A stretch of 64,000 nucleotides of DNA from contig NC_064548.1 in the NCBI RefSeq assembly GCF_023856365.1, positions 18,958,461 to 19,022,460 of the forward strand, written 5' to 3'. The translations under genes were made by a program, and so were the position numbers. Shown in pieces: positions 47,171 to 58,310 of this stretch; within the stretch, counting starts at the first letter, position 1; every line of letters begins with the position of its first letter. This stretch comes from Brienomyrus brachyistius (taxonomy: Eukaryota; Chordata; Actinopteri; Osteoglossiformes; Mormyridae). The notes beneath the pieces were generated by a model, which was not told the DNA's origin, ran no database searches, and saw only the letters and a list, made by a program, of their open reading frames with translations.

Positions 47171-47544
47171 CTCCATCCTTTGTCCTTCCCTGTTGACATG
47201 GGCATATTCCAGGACAAGAATGCCAAGATTCATTGGGTTCGAATTGTTAAAGAGTGGTTCAGGGAGCACGAGGAATCATTTTCACGCATGACTTGGTCAC
47301 CACAGAGTTGTGACCTTAACCTCACTGAAGGTCTTTGGGACGTGCTGAAGGAGGCTTTATGGAGGTTCGACTCACTTGTCAATGCAGGATCTCAGTGAGA
47401 TATGAATGCAAATCTGGATGAAAATAAAGTGTGAGATGTTGCATAAGCTTGTGGAAACAATGCCATGACAAGTATGTGCCACAATCAAATCTACAGGCGG
47501 TCCAACGAAAAATTCAAATGGCAACTTTTTTTTGACCGGCAGTG
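47171..47544 (+). mobile_element. Truncated Tc1-like transposon, right end
   Basis: It ends with tttttttgaccggcagtg before TA (47545-47546), the right tip of a Tc1-like family whose left end reads cactgccggtcaaa. The left half is missing and replaced by the 20-bp minisatellite. Confidence 0.8.
47195..47398 (+). pseudogene. Tc1-like transposase C-terminal remnant
   Basis: FQDKNAKIHWVRIVKEWFRE, then WSPQSCDLNLTEGLWDVLKE is the C-terminal part of the DDE domain. DKNAKIH replaces the usual DNAxxH with the second catalytic Asp, and the last acidic residue is in LTEGLWD. The open frame extends left only because the minisatellite has no stops. It is non-functional. Confidence 0.8.
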
Positions 47545-47559
47545 TACATACATACACGT

Positions 47560-47900
47560 ACATAAGGATAATATAGTAATACTTATAACAGCTTATAACA
47601 CAGTTTGAAGGGGTACAAATATAGTAGGTACTTGAGATGCATCATGATTCATTAATGAAGAACAAATGAGATCAGTATTTCTCTTGTGTTATTCATTACT
47701 TTTTCCTTCAGTAGTTCCTTAGTAATTACTTCAGTAGTTTCTTCAGTAGTTCACAAAGGTTTGCAGAATTAACAGATATAACAAATACAGTAACTGCTTG
47801 AGATAAAAGATGCGCCATGATTCATGAATGATGAACGAACATGAGATCAGTATTTAAGTAAGACTTAGTTTGTAGTAAGTAAGAGCATAATATTTAATTT
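47560..47900. mobile_element. Fragment related to the 55.5-56.7 kb element
   Basis: It shares phrases such as cattaatgaagaacaaatg, agatcagtatttctcttg and tgttattcattac with the element at 55527. No tips are preserved. Confidence 0.55.
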
Positions 47901-48384
47901 GCCAATAAAATTATATTACTTAACATTAACTCTGTAAACTCCAATTTTAAGGTAACCCCAAAATACCTAAATTCAAAGCCAAGACAAAAGAAGAAGAATG
48001 GAACTGTGTCTGGCTGGGAATCCATCACGATGTTTTTGTCCCTCTAGGTAGATGTCCCTCTGAAATAGCAGGGAACGTCCATAAAGCAATCAAGCAGCCA
48101 AAAACTCACCAGTCACACACAAGCATCCTCCTGACTGGAGAAATAATGTGTGTTGAGTGGTGGGGAGGCAGATCTTTTTGTCACACCCGCAGGATTCCTC
48201 CCCCCCCCCCCCCACACTCTCTGGGGAGTCCATGCTGCAGTGAGTACTTTCCCCACATGCTCAGCTCCCTGCAGAGACAAACAGCCCGTGGAGAGAGAAA
48301 GCCTCTCTATTTTATTTTTTCATGGAAAAAAGGTCTTGGAGTATTGCTAATAAAAATGTTGTACATTTAATAACCTTGTTATCC
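47901..48384. other. Unassigned sequence
   Basis: It contains a 14-base C run (48200-48213). No gene is visible. Confidence 0.35.
48200..48213. repeat. C homopolymer, 14 bases
   Basis: An uninterrupted run. Confidence 0.9.
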
Positions 48385-48726
48385 ATCCGTCCATTTACTG
48401 TACCTGCTATTCCTACTCAGGGTCATGGGGGTTTGGAGCCTATCCCAGAAACCGCAGGTGCAAAGCAGGGAATAACCCAGGATTGGATGACACCCCATTG
48501 CAGGGCGCACACGCCATTCACACCTATGGACAGTCTGATAACACCAATTCACCTTGCATGTTTTTGGACTGGGGGGGGGGAGGGGGAACCAGGGTACCTC
48601 ACAGAAATCACATGACCGTATGCGGAGAACATGCAAACTCCACACGCATGGAGCCCTGGCGGACACACAATCCGCAGTGCCAAACGTGTGCAGCAGGAGT
48701 GCTAAGCAGTGAGCCGCTGTGCTGCC
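48385..48726 (-). mobile_element. tRNA-derived SINE-like repeat, family B, nearly full length
   Basis: Read on the minus strand it begins gggcagcacagcggctcac (tRNA-like head), continues with the gagtttgcatgttctccgc-type central part, then the tail with ggataggctcca-type sequence and ends near ggacggatgg. At about 340 bases it is the best copy in the window and serves as reference for the fragments at 26310, 28056, 29895, 50128, 56160, 57066 and 61607. Confidence 0.8.
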
Positions 48727-49779
48727 CTCAACCTGCTTTTTAGAAATCAAAATATTTTTTTCAAATTGGTGACATGTTTAAGGAAAGCAGGGGCTGGCAG
48801 CTTTTGAAAAGTTCTGAAACAAGTTATAAACATTTAAGGAAGCCTCATTGTGCTGAAGATAACAAGAGAGGCTCTCTGCATTCCTTTCAGGCATGCTGCA
48901 GAGATATAGACTCCTGGAGGCTACTGCAGCAGTCCCGGGAACACCACTTATATTAGGTTTGACATTCACAAGCTCGTGTTTGAATTAGACATTTGAGTTA
49001 ATGGGCCAAGTTGAAGGAACAACCAACTGTATGTGGAAAAGCAGCTGAGATGTAGCTGAATGTAACGGCGTAACAGATGCTTTGCCCAAAAGCAACGTCC
49101 AGCAGCTGCAATGCCGGACCGACCAGACAAAGGTCCTCTTTGGTGTGTAGATTGGAAAGTGCATGTGTAATTTTCATTAAAAAAACTGATTTTTCTCTTT
49201 TTTTTAAGGTGGCTTGGAATTCCTCATATTTTGGAGCTGAGAAGGTATAAAGGAAAAAAATAAAACAACAACGGAAGTCATTAATATAGCAATTTAGGTG
49301 TAGGAGGGATTTTTAGAGAGCTACCTTAGTGTGACCTGCAGCAATCACGCATCGTGTGGAGGAGCAGCTGGGAACAGCCTGGCTGAAGCAACCTAGCCAG
49401 CTAAGCACAGCATAATTCCTCATGGCTCTCAAAAGCGGGGGGAGAGCCCACCCCCATTCCATCATTAATATAAAAGAGTCGTGCACTGTGACAATGCGCA
49501 AACCAGAAGGCAGTACCAGTCTTGCCCTGTAGTCACTGGCATTGATTTCAATACTCTGCTACTTCCGTGCCTCTTTAGCTGATGGATAAAGAAACAGCAA
49601 AAGGACTGGTTAGTTTCAATCATACTGGTTAGTAATTTTATAATTAATATTCTGTCATTAAATGTAATGGTCCCTGAACTGTTCATTTGTGTGCAATGTG
49701 TATTTCGGATTTAAAATATTCTTCACGCAAGCATGATACAACATATATAAATGTTAAATTCAAGTAGAAAAAGAAGTTT
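48727..49779. other. Unique sequence, nothing recognised
   Basis: I recognise no gene, repeat or motif. Confidence 0.4.
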
Positions 49780-50127
49780 GTAACACTTTACTTAAAGTTT
49801 TCATCCTTCAAAACACATTGTAGCACTCAGTATAAGAATTAAGAAAGCATTACATCATCTTCTATTGACAGTCATAAGGCTTTAAAGTATTGATTATAAT
49901 ACTTTATAAGCTCCAATGAAGCTTTTATCTATTAATGCACTATAGATACCTTCATAATGCATTATAATGGCCGGTATAACACTTAAGGATGCTTTGTACT
50001 GCATTATGAAGGCATCTATAGTGCATTATAAATGAGAGCTTCATAAAGCATTAATAATGTATAATAGACATGGTTATAATGTGCTATGCCTTTTATAAAT
50101 ATTCATAGCCATGTTTATAATGCTTTG
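49780..50127. mobile_element. hAT-like element, TGTAACACTTTACTTAAAG tip, left part
   Basis: The left tip tgtaacactttacttaaag matches the inverted right tip at about 61963-61981 (cttaagtaaagttttacc). The inner part is rich in gcattataa/ttataatgc hairpins. It is interrupted at 50128 by a family B SINE, and its right end is not found. Confidence 0.65.
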
Positions 50128-50235
50128 TGAATGCCCTGCGATGGATGGGCGCCCCACCCTGGGTTGTTCCGTGCCTTGCGCCCGTAGCCTCCCGGATAGG
50201 CTCTGCAGCCCCCAACGACCCTGAATAGGTCATGA
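50128..50235 (+). mobile_element. SINE-like repeat, family B, tail fragment
   Basis: ccctgcgatggatgggcgcc, ccaccctgggttgttccgtg, cttgcgcccgtagcctccc and ggataggctctgcag form the conserved tail. Confidence 0.8.
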
Positions 50236-53200
50236 AATCAGTATAGAGATTTTTACCATCCTCTATACTTCTGTTCTTAGTATTGGAACTGATCTTCAGC
50301 AATGGAAAATCAGCTTTAATACTAAGAACAGATGTAAAATGCATATGCGAAAACACAAGTAGAGTCAAGATCGTATATTGAGAAACACCCAAAGTACTGC
50401 TAAAAAATCAAATGTACAAAACATTCATTCTGGAGTGAGTGGTACCCTAGTGGAATAATTAGTGGTTTTTGTATGTATGATATTTTGTTTGTGTTTGTGC
50501 ATATACTGTATATTAACAATCTGTCTTATTGTACCTGTATGAGATTACCTGTATGATACACTTTGCATGTCCTTTATTTACATTGTTTTCTTCTTTCCTG
50601 GAACCCATCAATGAAAAATTTCGTTCCCCATTTGAAGTAGGATTATCTCCAAGAACTATGGCTAGACATTGGTAGACATTTTCTGAAAAAGTATTACTCC
50701 TTTGTTTATGACAGATGACAATTGCTTTTGTTTATATGTTTTTTTTCCTATTGTATTGTACATACCTATAAGTTAGAGGCCATGTTTGTGTTTATGTGAG
50801 TATGGGGGTGTGTGTTGGCCAGTTGTGTTCTTATGAATGCACCTTAGATGATAAAAATTACTGTAACTGCAGCTAACAAGACCTGGGTATATGAATAATT
50901 TTAGATAATCAATTCAATTGAATAATATCTACTGAAAAAGAACATCCTGCTTTAATGTTAATCTTGCCTGCTTTGTTGCCCAATGGGTGGCTTTGATGTG
51001 GATACAGAAGTCTGTTTATTGCACTTCAGTGATTGGGTTTGAGGGTGTCCCTGCAACCACGTAAAGCAGGCATCTCCCCTAAGTGGAACACAGCCGTCTT
51101 GATGGGTAGGACACAGTGAGTGGTCTGTAAATTGAGCCTGCCGCTGTTTGGAACATATGTAGACCACAGGAGCAGCCTATAGTGTCTCGCTCTAATTTCC
51201 ATCATAAATCTGCCATACCAACAACATCATCATCATCATCAACAACAACAAAAATCTTTGAAACATGGTAAAAGTGAATAATAAAAATTACAGCAATACT
51301 TACTCTAGGTTTGCTCTCCATGAACAAAACACATGACCAGGCATCACTGGAGAAACACAGTGGTCATGTGGAAGACCTCAAATGTCCCCTGCCAATTTCT
51401 ACTAATTAACGTTTGAGTGCTTTCTGAAGAGCTCCAAGGATAATTTCTGTGGTTGGTTGCTGCTGGCTTTTCAAGTGTTGATTAATTTCTTTAGGGATTC
51501 ACATGATGGGATATTTTTTTTCCTCAATTCACTCCAAGTAATAGTTTGGGACAGGAGCCAAAGGTATACCATTCTCATTTGTACCTGTCAGTTACAATAA
51601 CTCAGTCTCTAAAAGGCTTGAAATGAGCTTCTCTCTCTTATTTACACCTTAGAGCCATATCACTGGAACTACCCTTTCCCAGCTGTGCATTCTGGAAAAT
51701 GAGCCATCAATGCACCGTTGATCTACATATGTTGATGACCCAGTTCAACTGGGTGCTACCAAAAAACTTATCTTATGCACAATATAATTGCATTAGAAAT
51801 GTTAATATTGTCATTACAAGATACACAGTATCTTCCTGTGTGACAGTCTGCATGTGCATTTAAGGTCTTTTTAAAGCTCAGTTGCTGCAACTTGGCACCA
51901 GGAGATGAACATCTCCTCTTGGAGTCTGGAGACACTGGAATTCACATTTCTCTCCATGCCAACCAGCTCCACAATGACAGTTTCCAGAGTAACACCTTCG
52001 GGGGCTGGAAAACACACTCACAGTAACTCACAAATGACTTGACCATTTCCATAGCTCCTACGTGGCTTTTCTGAAAAGTTAATTATGAGATACCTTGCTG
52101 GTTCATACTGTACAATAATTTCAGTGTTTCTAATTAATGCATCAAGGTCACTCACATAAGTGGGAATAAACTCTACATTCAGAAAGAAATGGTCTAGCAC
52201 TGTGCAGTTCTATCAGTAAACAATATCCATCACCTCTACGTTACAGGTCTGTCATGCCATTTGTGATTGTAGACATACACAGAGGGGTCAGACATCCCAT
52301 AACCATGGACCAGAACTAGGCAGATTACATACTTGCTAAAAATAAGGTTGAGATTCCAGTCTACTCATGTTACACATCACTACACCCAACTCCAGGGATG
52401 GACTAGCAACAAAAAGCAGCCTCGGGTGGGGTGGGGGGGGGTTGAGGGGTCCCTCTTGGTATATTTTATCACCTACCTCGGTGGTAAATTGTACCAATCA
52501 TGACCATACAGTATGGGCTATGTAATGCCTTTGGGGAAGAAAGAAATTCACAAGCTTCCCGATGCCAGTCTGCACCAGCCTGGTTCACAATGTATTATGA
52601 CATTTGTCATTCTTCGATAGGCAGAAGCTGGAGAAGGCAATAGAATGAGAATGAATTTGGATCTGTGCAGATAGTGTAATTATCCATGAGAGAAGTCCAC
52701 CCAAGAAAAAGAGGCTAAAATAGCAAACATGGCATTGACAAATAATGCAATTAGACTCCAAAAGCTTCCAAATGCATAGAAACCAAGGTCAATGAATTTT
52801 TTCAAGACATGCATCTTGTATCAATATTCTCTATTGATTGTTTGTTGAGAACGCATGGGATGGCCATGAAAATAACACAATGTGAATCACTGAGATTAAT
52901 TCATGTGAAAGGAATTTGATGCTTATACCTATGAGTGCGAATATGTTTACAGCACTATAGGCACTGTGTTGTTATTCAGAAACTACATTAGCTTCATGCA
53001 AATACCAGACAAACTCAGGTCATGTGTGTCAGTAACGCACGATTCGGTGTGAGTATGAAGCAGAGTAGGAAGGTCATTGGCATCGTACTGTAGGTCAACG
53101 GGGCAGAAATGTTACTTTGCATAAGGCTCTCAGACGGCGAAGGGATTGTCCACGGGCAGGTCACACTTGATGCTTAAAACATTTCTTTTGGTATTTCTTG

Positions 53201-54289
53201 ATGATATGTATGACCTTTCCTCCGCCACACGAAAGGGATGACATAAGCTACCCAAACCACATTTCTGTCATATGGGACAATGTGAGCCTCCAGTGATTCC
53301 TCCATTCTTCAGCCCTAATGATTTTTTTTTTCACATTTTCACAATGGAATCCTCATTAGCCAGTGAGTTTTCGGCAAGGAAAGTGAGCCTTCTCTGGACA
53401 ATGGGACAATGGAGGAGCCTTGCACTGATACCAGTGCAGTAGCACATCAAGAACAATCCCGTCGCTACTCAGGAACGGAACACATAACTGATGTGGATGA
53501 AAACATTCAGCCAAACGAAAACTTACGGCAAAATGAACAGAACAGGCAAGACAATGCCCCAAATTTCAGAGATACATTTTTATCATTACTTTTATTTTTT
53601 AATACTGGAGTGTTTATTTCATTATTATATATAAAATGTATGTATTGCATTTATTTATATATGTGTTGCTGGAGGGTCAGGACAAAACAATTCTAAATTA
53701 TGTTTCTTGTTTGCAAGCTTATTTACTTTATACTACATGATACTACATGATTCTTCCATTTTTATGGATTTATTTTTTTCCTTGAGTCCAGTCTATTGGC
53801 CCAAATGTGCATTTGTCTTTCTTTTTCTTTAATTCATGATGTTATTGTGATTTCCATGTATCCTTTGAGGTGGCCCTTTCCTTGATGAACCTGGTAATTC
53901 TTCAAATGGAAAACCACAACAAAGATATCCTTCCGAGCCCAATTCTCTTGTCAGTTTCTTGGTTTCCGTTTCACAAAAACACTTGCTGATAATGAATGGC
54001 TTGCCATTGGTGTTGTAGTGCATGCAGTTATTGCAATGACAGAAGCCTGTGGATCAGACACATCTGCAGGTACAAATTAGATTCCAAGACCAGCATGTTG
54101 CCTTCATGGCCCTAGGATATCTATCACCTCTCAGCAGCATCTACATCTGCAACCCAGCAATGCAACATTCACATAACGACAAAACCAGAGTACTTATCTG
54201 CAGTTTTTTTGCAGGTGGCCTTACAGGATTCCACGTTGAGACGGTACCTGCTAACAGCATGGTTTGCTCCAAAGAGTGTGGCTCAGTAC
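50236..54289. other. Gene-free unique sequence
   Basis: No repeats of note except a CAT/CAA-rich patch at about 51218-51250 and a G-rich patch at 52423-52442. 52790-53160 is unique sequence with an octamer ATGCAAAT and could be regulatory. A short minus-strand frame with a cysteine cluster lies at 53829-54056. Confidence 0.4.
53829..54056 (-). other. Unrecognised cysteine-rich reading frame
   Basis: Extended upstream of its first ATG, the minus-strand frame contains GFCHCNNCMHYNTNGKPF, then KCFCETETKK and GYLCCGFPFEELPG. The clustered cysteines look more protein-like than neighbouring chance frames. I cannot assign a family. It could be a decayed transposon gene or chance. There is no nearby splice context I trust. 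Confidence 0.2.
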
Positions 54290-54425
54290 CAGAGATGACC
54301 AATCAGATTATAGAGAAGGTGGGTCCTAGAAGCTAGAGGAGGTGGGACCAAGACACCTGATTGATTGATCCCGCCTCTAGTTGCTTAGACCCACCTCCTC
54401 TACACTCTGATTGGTTTCATCTCTG
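54290..54425. mobile_element. Palindromic MITE, CAGAGATGACCAATCAG tips
   Basis: The left arm cagagatgaccaatcagatt pairs with the right arm ctgattggtttcatctctg. Inner arms share gaaggtgggtcc/acccacctcc and agctagaggaggtgggac/cccgcctctagttgct. It is 136 bp with no coding capacity, and target duplication is unclear. Confidence 0.7.
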
Positions 54426-55526
54426 AAGCAACCATTTTTCATTCTGTGCCCTGATCATTTTTGTGTAAGTAAAACTCCACGCACATCCTGCCATGCATGA
54501 AGCAGAGCAGGTGCAGGTTCAAAGGGGACTCAGGAGGCGAGATATGAAAAAGGAACCAAGCATAATGAAAGACTTGCCAATTACCTATGTTGGAGTACAG
54601 GATTCCTTTGGGTCTTGTCATAACACTTCACCTTTCCTCTTTGAAAAAACTCCCATATTCTTATTAAGAACTCGTTCTGCCATCATACATAACATGAACA
54701 TGAAAAATCAGGTATGCAATGTCTTATTGGATAAAAAATGGTAAAAAATGATCTATATATCACACAATGAGACCCATGATTGAGAACAAAATATGTAAAC
54801 AAACCACCATCGTAATGACTGTGGAGAGGTCATTTGGATACTCTTAAAAAACATTTAAAAACATTAACAATTTCCAAATTGCGAAATCAAAATCCTTTTA
54901 TTTCTGATCAAATAAAAATAGAAAAAAAGTTCATGTTATCACCTTAATTTGATTTGTTAAACCTACCTTTAATACGTTTACATTCTACAAAAGCTCTGCT
55001 TTGTATTCACACAGGCACCTGTAGCTCAGCATGATGTGACTCTCATAAAGATGAAATGCTAGATAAAAAAAAGGAACAAATAATGATTCTGAATCTTGGA
55101 TCCGATACGTGTTTCATTGTGCTGTGTTTTTAGAGTTTAAACTTGTGCTGTTTTAAGAAGATGGATTTGGCTGATTGTGCGCCATTCAGAATGCAGAACC
55201 CAAGCACATGTACATATCAATAACTGGGCATTGCTCATTACCGATGTGAGTCAGCTCATTCATTTTCTGTCATGTGACCGAAGTAATTCACTGTTTGAAT
55301 CCACAGCCGCAGCTACCTGATTCTTGCTAAAGGGCGATCGTTTCAATGTACTGCATGGGAAGCAGTGGAGATTAACAGAGCACAGCACCAAGTCAATGTT
55401 CTCCAATAAGGACATATATTTTCAATTTCTTGGTTGTTTATGTGAGCAGGATGGCAGAAAATTCACAATTATCACTTGGTGTAATCATGTTGTGAAGGTT
55501 TTGCCTAATTAGTTATATCTATTGCT
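54426..55526. other. Unique sequence, nothing recognised
   Basis: AT-rich, no gene or named repeat. Confidence 0.4.
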
Positions 55527-55788
55527 GGTAACACTTTGCAGTACGGTTCCTCAATAATTTAGTAGTAAGTCATTTGCTACTCAAGAACAGGTAATGAATG
55601 AATATGGTTATTTAAGATAAAGGATGTGTTGCTATTCATTAATGATGAATAAACATGAGATCAGTATATCACTTTTTGTGTTATTCATTATTTGTTCCAA
55701 CGGTTCACAACGATTTATAGAATTAACACACGCAGTAATAAATATAGTCACTGCTTGAAATAAATGATCCATCACAATTCATTAATAG

Positions 55789-55976
55789 GTGGCAGTGAAT
55801 GGACTAAGTGTCTGTGCCTGCGATCAGAAGATTGCCGGTTTGACCCTTGGCATCAATACAACAGTCAGGCATCTGTGTTTGCTTGAGCAAGGCCCTTAAC
55901 CAACTTCAAGGGAGGGTGCTGTGTGTTGGCTGACTCTGCACTGTGACCCCCCCCCCCCCCCCCCAAAAAAAAGGGG
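55789..55976 (+). mobile_element. tRNA-derived SINE, family A, nested
   Basis: tggcagtgaatggactaagt starts the tRNA-like head, the B-box-like ggtttgaccc lies at about 55839-55848, and the body shares cttgagcaaggcccttaac with the copy at 29345. The 3' part contains C18 followed by A8. Confidence 0.7.
55947..55964. repeat. C homopolymer, 18 bases
   Basis: An uninterrupted C run directly followed by eight A, within the nested SINE. Confidence 0.95.
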
Positions 55977-56159
55977 TTATGAAGATTAACATTGGGGTAG
56001 GTGAAGAGGTGAATTCCAAAGTATTTGTGCAAATTGCAAATAATGGATTTATCTTTAACGATGAACAATGATTCGCCAGACATCAATGTGTTTGGACTGT
56101 GGACAGAGATCGAAGTCAGAGAGCATGCAGTCAACCTGCGTCTGCTTTTATATCTAGTT

Positions 56160-56365
56160 AATCCATCTATTATTCATATGTGAGGTGGGGCAGGGGTTAG
56201 TATCTTTCTCCTGGGACCATGGTCTGAGTCTCTGCCATGTTCCCGGTGCGTGGAGTTTGCTGTTTTCGCCATGTTACTGTGGGCTTTCCTCTAGGTACTC
56301 CACAAAGTGCAATAACATGCTGAGGATTCCCCCCACCAAGCCTGAATAGGACAAGCAGTTGCAGA
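56160..56365 (+). mobile_element. SINE-like repeat, family B, nested fragment
   Basis: cggtgcgtggagtttgctg, gggctttcctctaggtactc and caataacatgctgagg match the central part of the family. Ends are eroded. Confidence 0.6.
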
Positions 56366-56716
56366 AGGTGGGGGGAGGAGGGGGGATCGTTAATAATGTG
56401 ATGTGCTTCTGTGCTAATTACTATATTTATTAATCTATAATAAACTACTGAGAGAACAAATAATGAATAACACAAAAAGTGAAATATTGATCTCGTTCGT
56501 TCATCATTAATGAATCATGACGGATCATTTATTTCAAGCAGTTACTATATTTCTTACTATATATAATTTGTTAAACCTTTCTGAACTACTGAACAAACTA
56601 GTAATGAACAAGTGATCTTTTACCTCAAGTAACTACTATATTTGTTCATGATTTGTACTTGAGTAGTAAATGAGTTACTGCTAAGGTACTAAGGAACCGT
56701 AATGTAAAGTGTTACC

Positions 56717-57065
56717 CTATTGTTCATAATAGGGAGGTTAAAGTGGGAAGGTCAAAGCTGTGCTTCAGATGTGAGATTGAAACCTTGGGTGCCTTTCAGT
56801 TTCCTTTCAGTTAAACCACAGTGCACAATGGAAAAAAGCAAACCAAACAAGAGGATTATCTGGAAATGTTACTCAGCATAAATTATTCTGAATGGGGAAG
56901 ATTTTGCTGCCATTGCACCTCTAGGGTTCTGGCTTTGCTTTCTGTCCCCAGCTCCGTGTTTGTCTGTTTCTCTGGGTGCTCTGTCCGCTTAGCTGTTCTG
57001 TCAGTACTTATATCTACTGGTACAGTATCTTTAATTTGTCCATAGTATGTGATTGTATGCGTGTC
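56717..57065. other. Unassigned sequence
   Basis: I recognise no gene or repeat. Confidence 0.35.
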
Positions 57066-57200
57066 CTGTGAGGGACTAGCAACCAATCCACAGTGTCCTT
57101 TGCCTTACTGTATGTGCCCTGTTCTTCCTGACATAGTCTCCAGGACTGTCGCGACGCTGTCCTGGATAACTGGCTAGTGAAGGAGGATGAATTTGATGCG
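57066..57200 (+). mobile_element. SINE-like repeat, family B, tail fragment
   Basis: tgtgagggactagcaaccaa, tagtctccaggactgtcgcg and tggataactggctagtgaag are a decayed form of the tail. Confidence 0.5.
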
Positions 57201-57711
57201 TGTACTTAATGTGAGATGTATAATAGGATGATAACCTCGCAATACATTCTTGTGTGGTGACTAGTCTTTTTGCATCCTCAGCCCGGGGCAACAGTTCTCA
57301 GGAGAGCCTAATGGTAGCAATCTTTCATTCCATATGCATAACAGGGCCGTTGTGTTCATGAGCTGAACTCCTACTAACATGAACCACATATGAAGAAAGT
57401 CTACAGTAGCATGGCTACAAGCCCAATGTTTCCAGTCACACCTCGTGTAATAGACACCTTACGCCAGACACCATGCGAATGCACGGTGAGAAAATTCCAG
57501 GGCCTGGCACTGTAAATGGGATGCTCCTCTTGGATTTCTGTTGTGTTTTTTTTTAGTACAGACAACAATAACACTGCACACCTGCCCATTGATTATTCTG
57601 AGATAAGGTGCAGCTAAGGATAAGTCCATATGAGGGCAAACACAATACACACAGGCATGGAAAACAGAAAGACGTGGGAATTCCGAGGCAATCTGACAAC
57701 ATCAGGTACAA
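57201..57711. other. Unassigned sequence
   Basis: I recognise no gene or repeat. Confidence 0.35.
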
Positions 57712-57875
57712 CTGTAGCGTGTAGCTCTGCAGGTTAGCACTCTGTGGCTCTGTGGGGAAGGTTTTGGGTTCAAATTCCATAGTTAACAAATTATTTGTAT
57801 CATGACTGGACTCCTAAGCAAGGGGTTTAAGTCCAGGGGAGCCGGGTAAGTGACTGACCCAACAACTTTCCTCTC
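57712..57875 (+). mobile_element. tRNA-derived SINE, family A-like
   Basis: The head carries ggttagcactctgtggctc and a B box GGTTCAAATTCC at 57767-57778; the body has cctaagcaaggggtttaag. It is not a complete tRNA. Confidence 0.65.
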
Positions 57876-58240
57876 ACCTTCTCTGTGTGTATCCTTCACG
57901 TATAGCAAGATGGGATCTGCAAATATTGAAATTTTGTTGTACTTATACAGTATGTTGATAATAAATACATTGTATACATTCTACACAGTGGGAAATTGTC
58001 ATGAATGTATGCATCAGCACAGTAGCCAAGAATTAATGCATAAAAATATACAAAAGCATACAGACAAGTAGTCTTCTGTTGTGAGTGTAATCTTACCGAT
58101 ATATTTCAGTAAATTGAAGATATGATGAATGATGCAGATGTAGCTGAACAATGGAGTAAACTATATATAAGGCAACACAACACAATGAAATAATAACAGC
58201 AAAATCTGCCAACTAGACACAGTGAATGAAATGAAGTGAA
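57876..58240. other. Unassigned sequence
   Basis: AT-rich, nothing recognised. Confidence 0.35.
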
Positions 58241-58310
58241 TTCTCTTCTCTTCTCTTCTCTTCTCTTCTCTTCTCTTCTCTTCTCTTCTCTTCTCTTCTC
58301 TTCTCTTCTC
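58241..58310. repeat. (TTCTC)14 pentanucleotide repeat
   Basis: Fourteen perfect units, 70 bases, all pyrimidine on the + strand. Such tracts can form triplex DNA. Confidence 0.98.

Larger units (their letters stand above)
55527..56716. mobile_element. Composite hAT-like non-autonomous element with nested SINEs
   Basis: The left end ggtaacactttgcagtacgg, ttcctcaata pairs with the right end whose inverse reads ggtaacactttacattacgg, ttccttagta. Similarity of the arms continues for about 70 or more bases. Flanking 8-mers ctattgct and ctattgtt match at 7 of 8, fitting an 8-bp hAT duplication. A tRNA-derived SINE (55789-55976) and a family B SINE (56160-56365) lie within it. No transposase is present. 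Confidence 0.8.

Noticed and set aside
47156..47398. An 80-codon gene at the end of the 20-bp array
   Set aside because: The recognisable part is the C-terminus of a truncated Tc1-like transposase.
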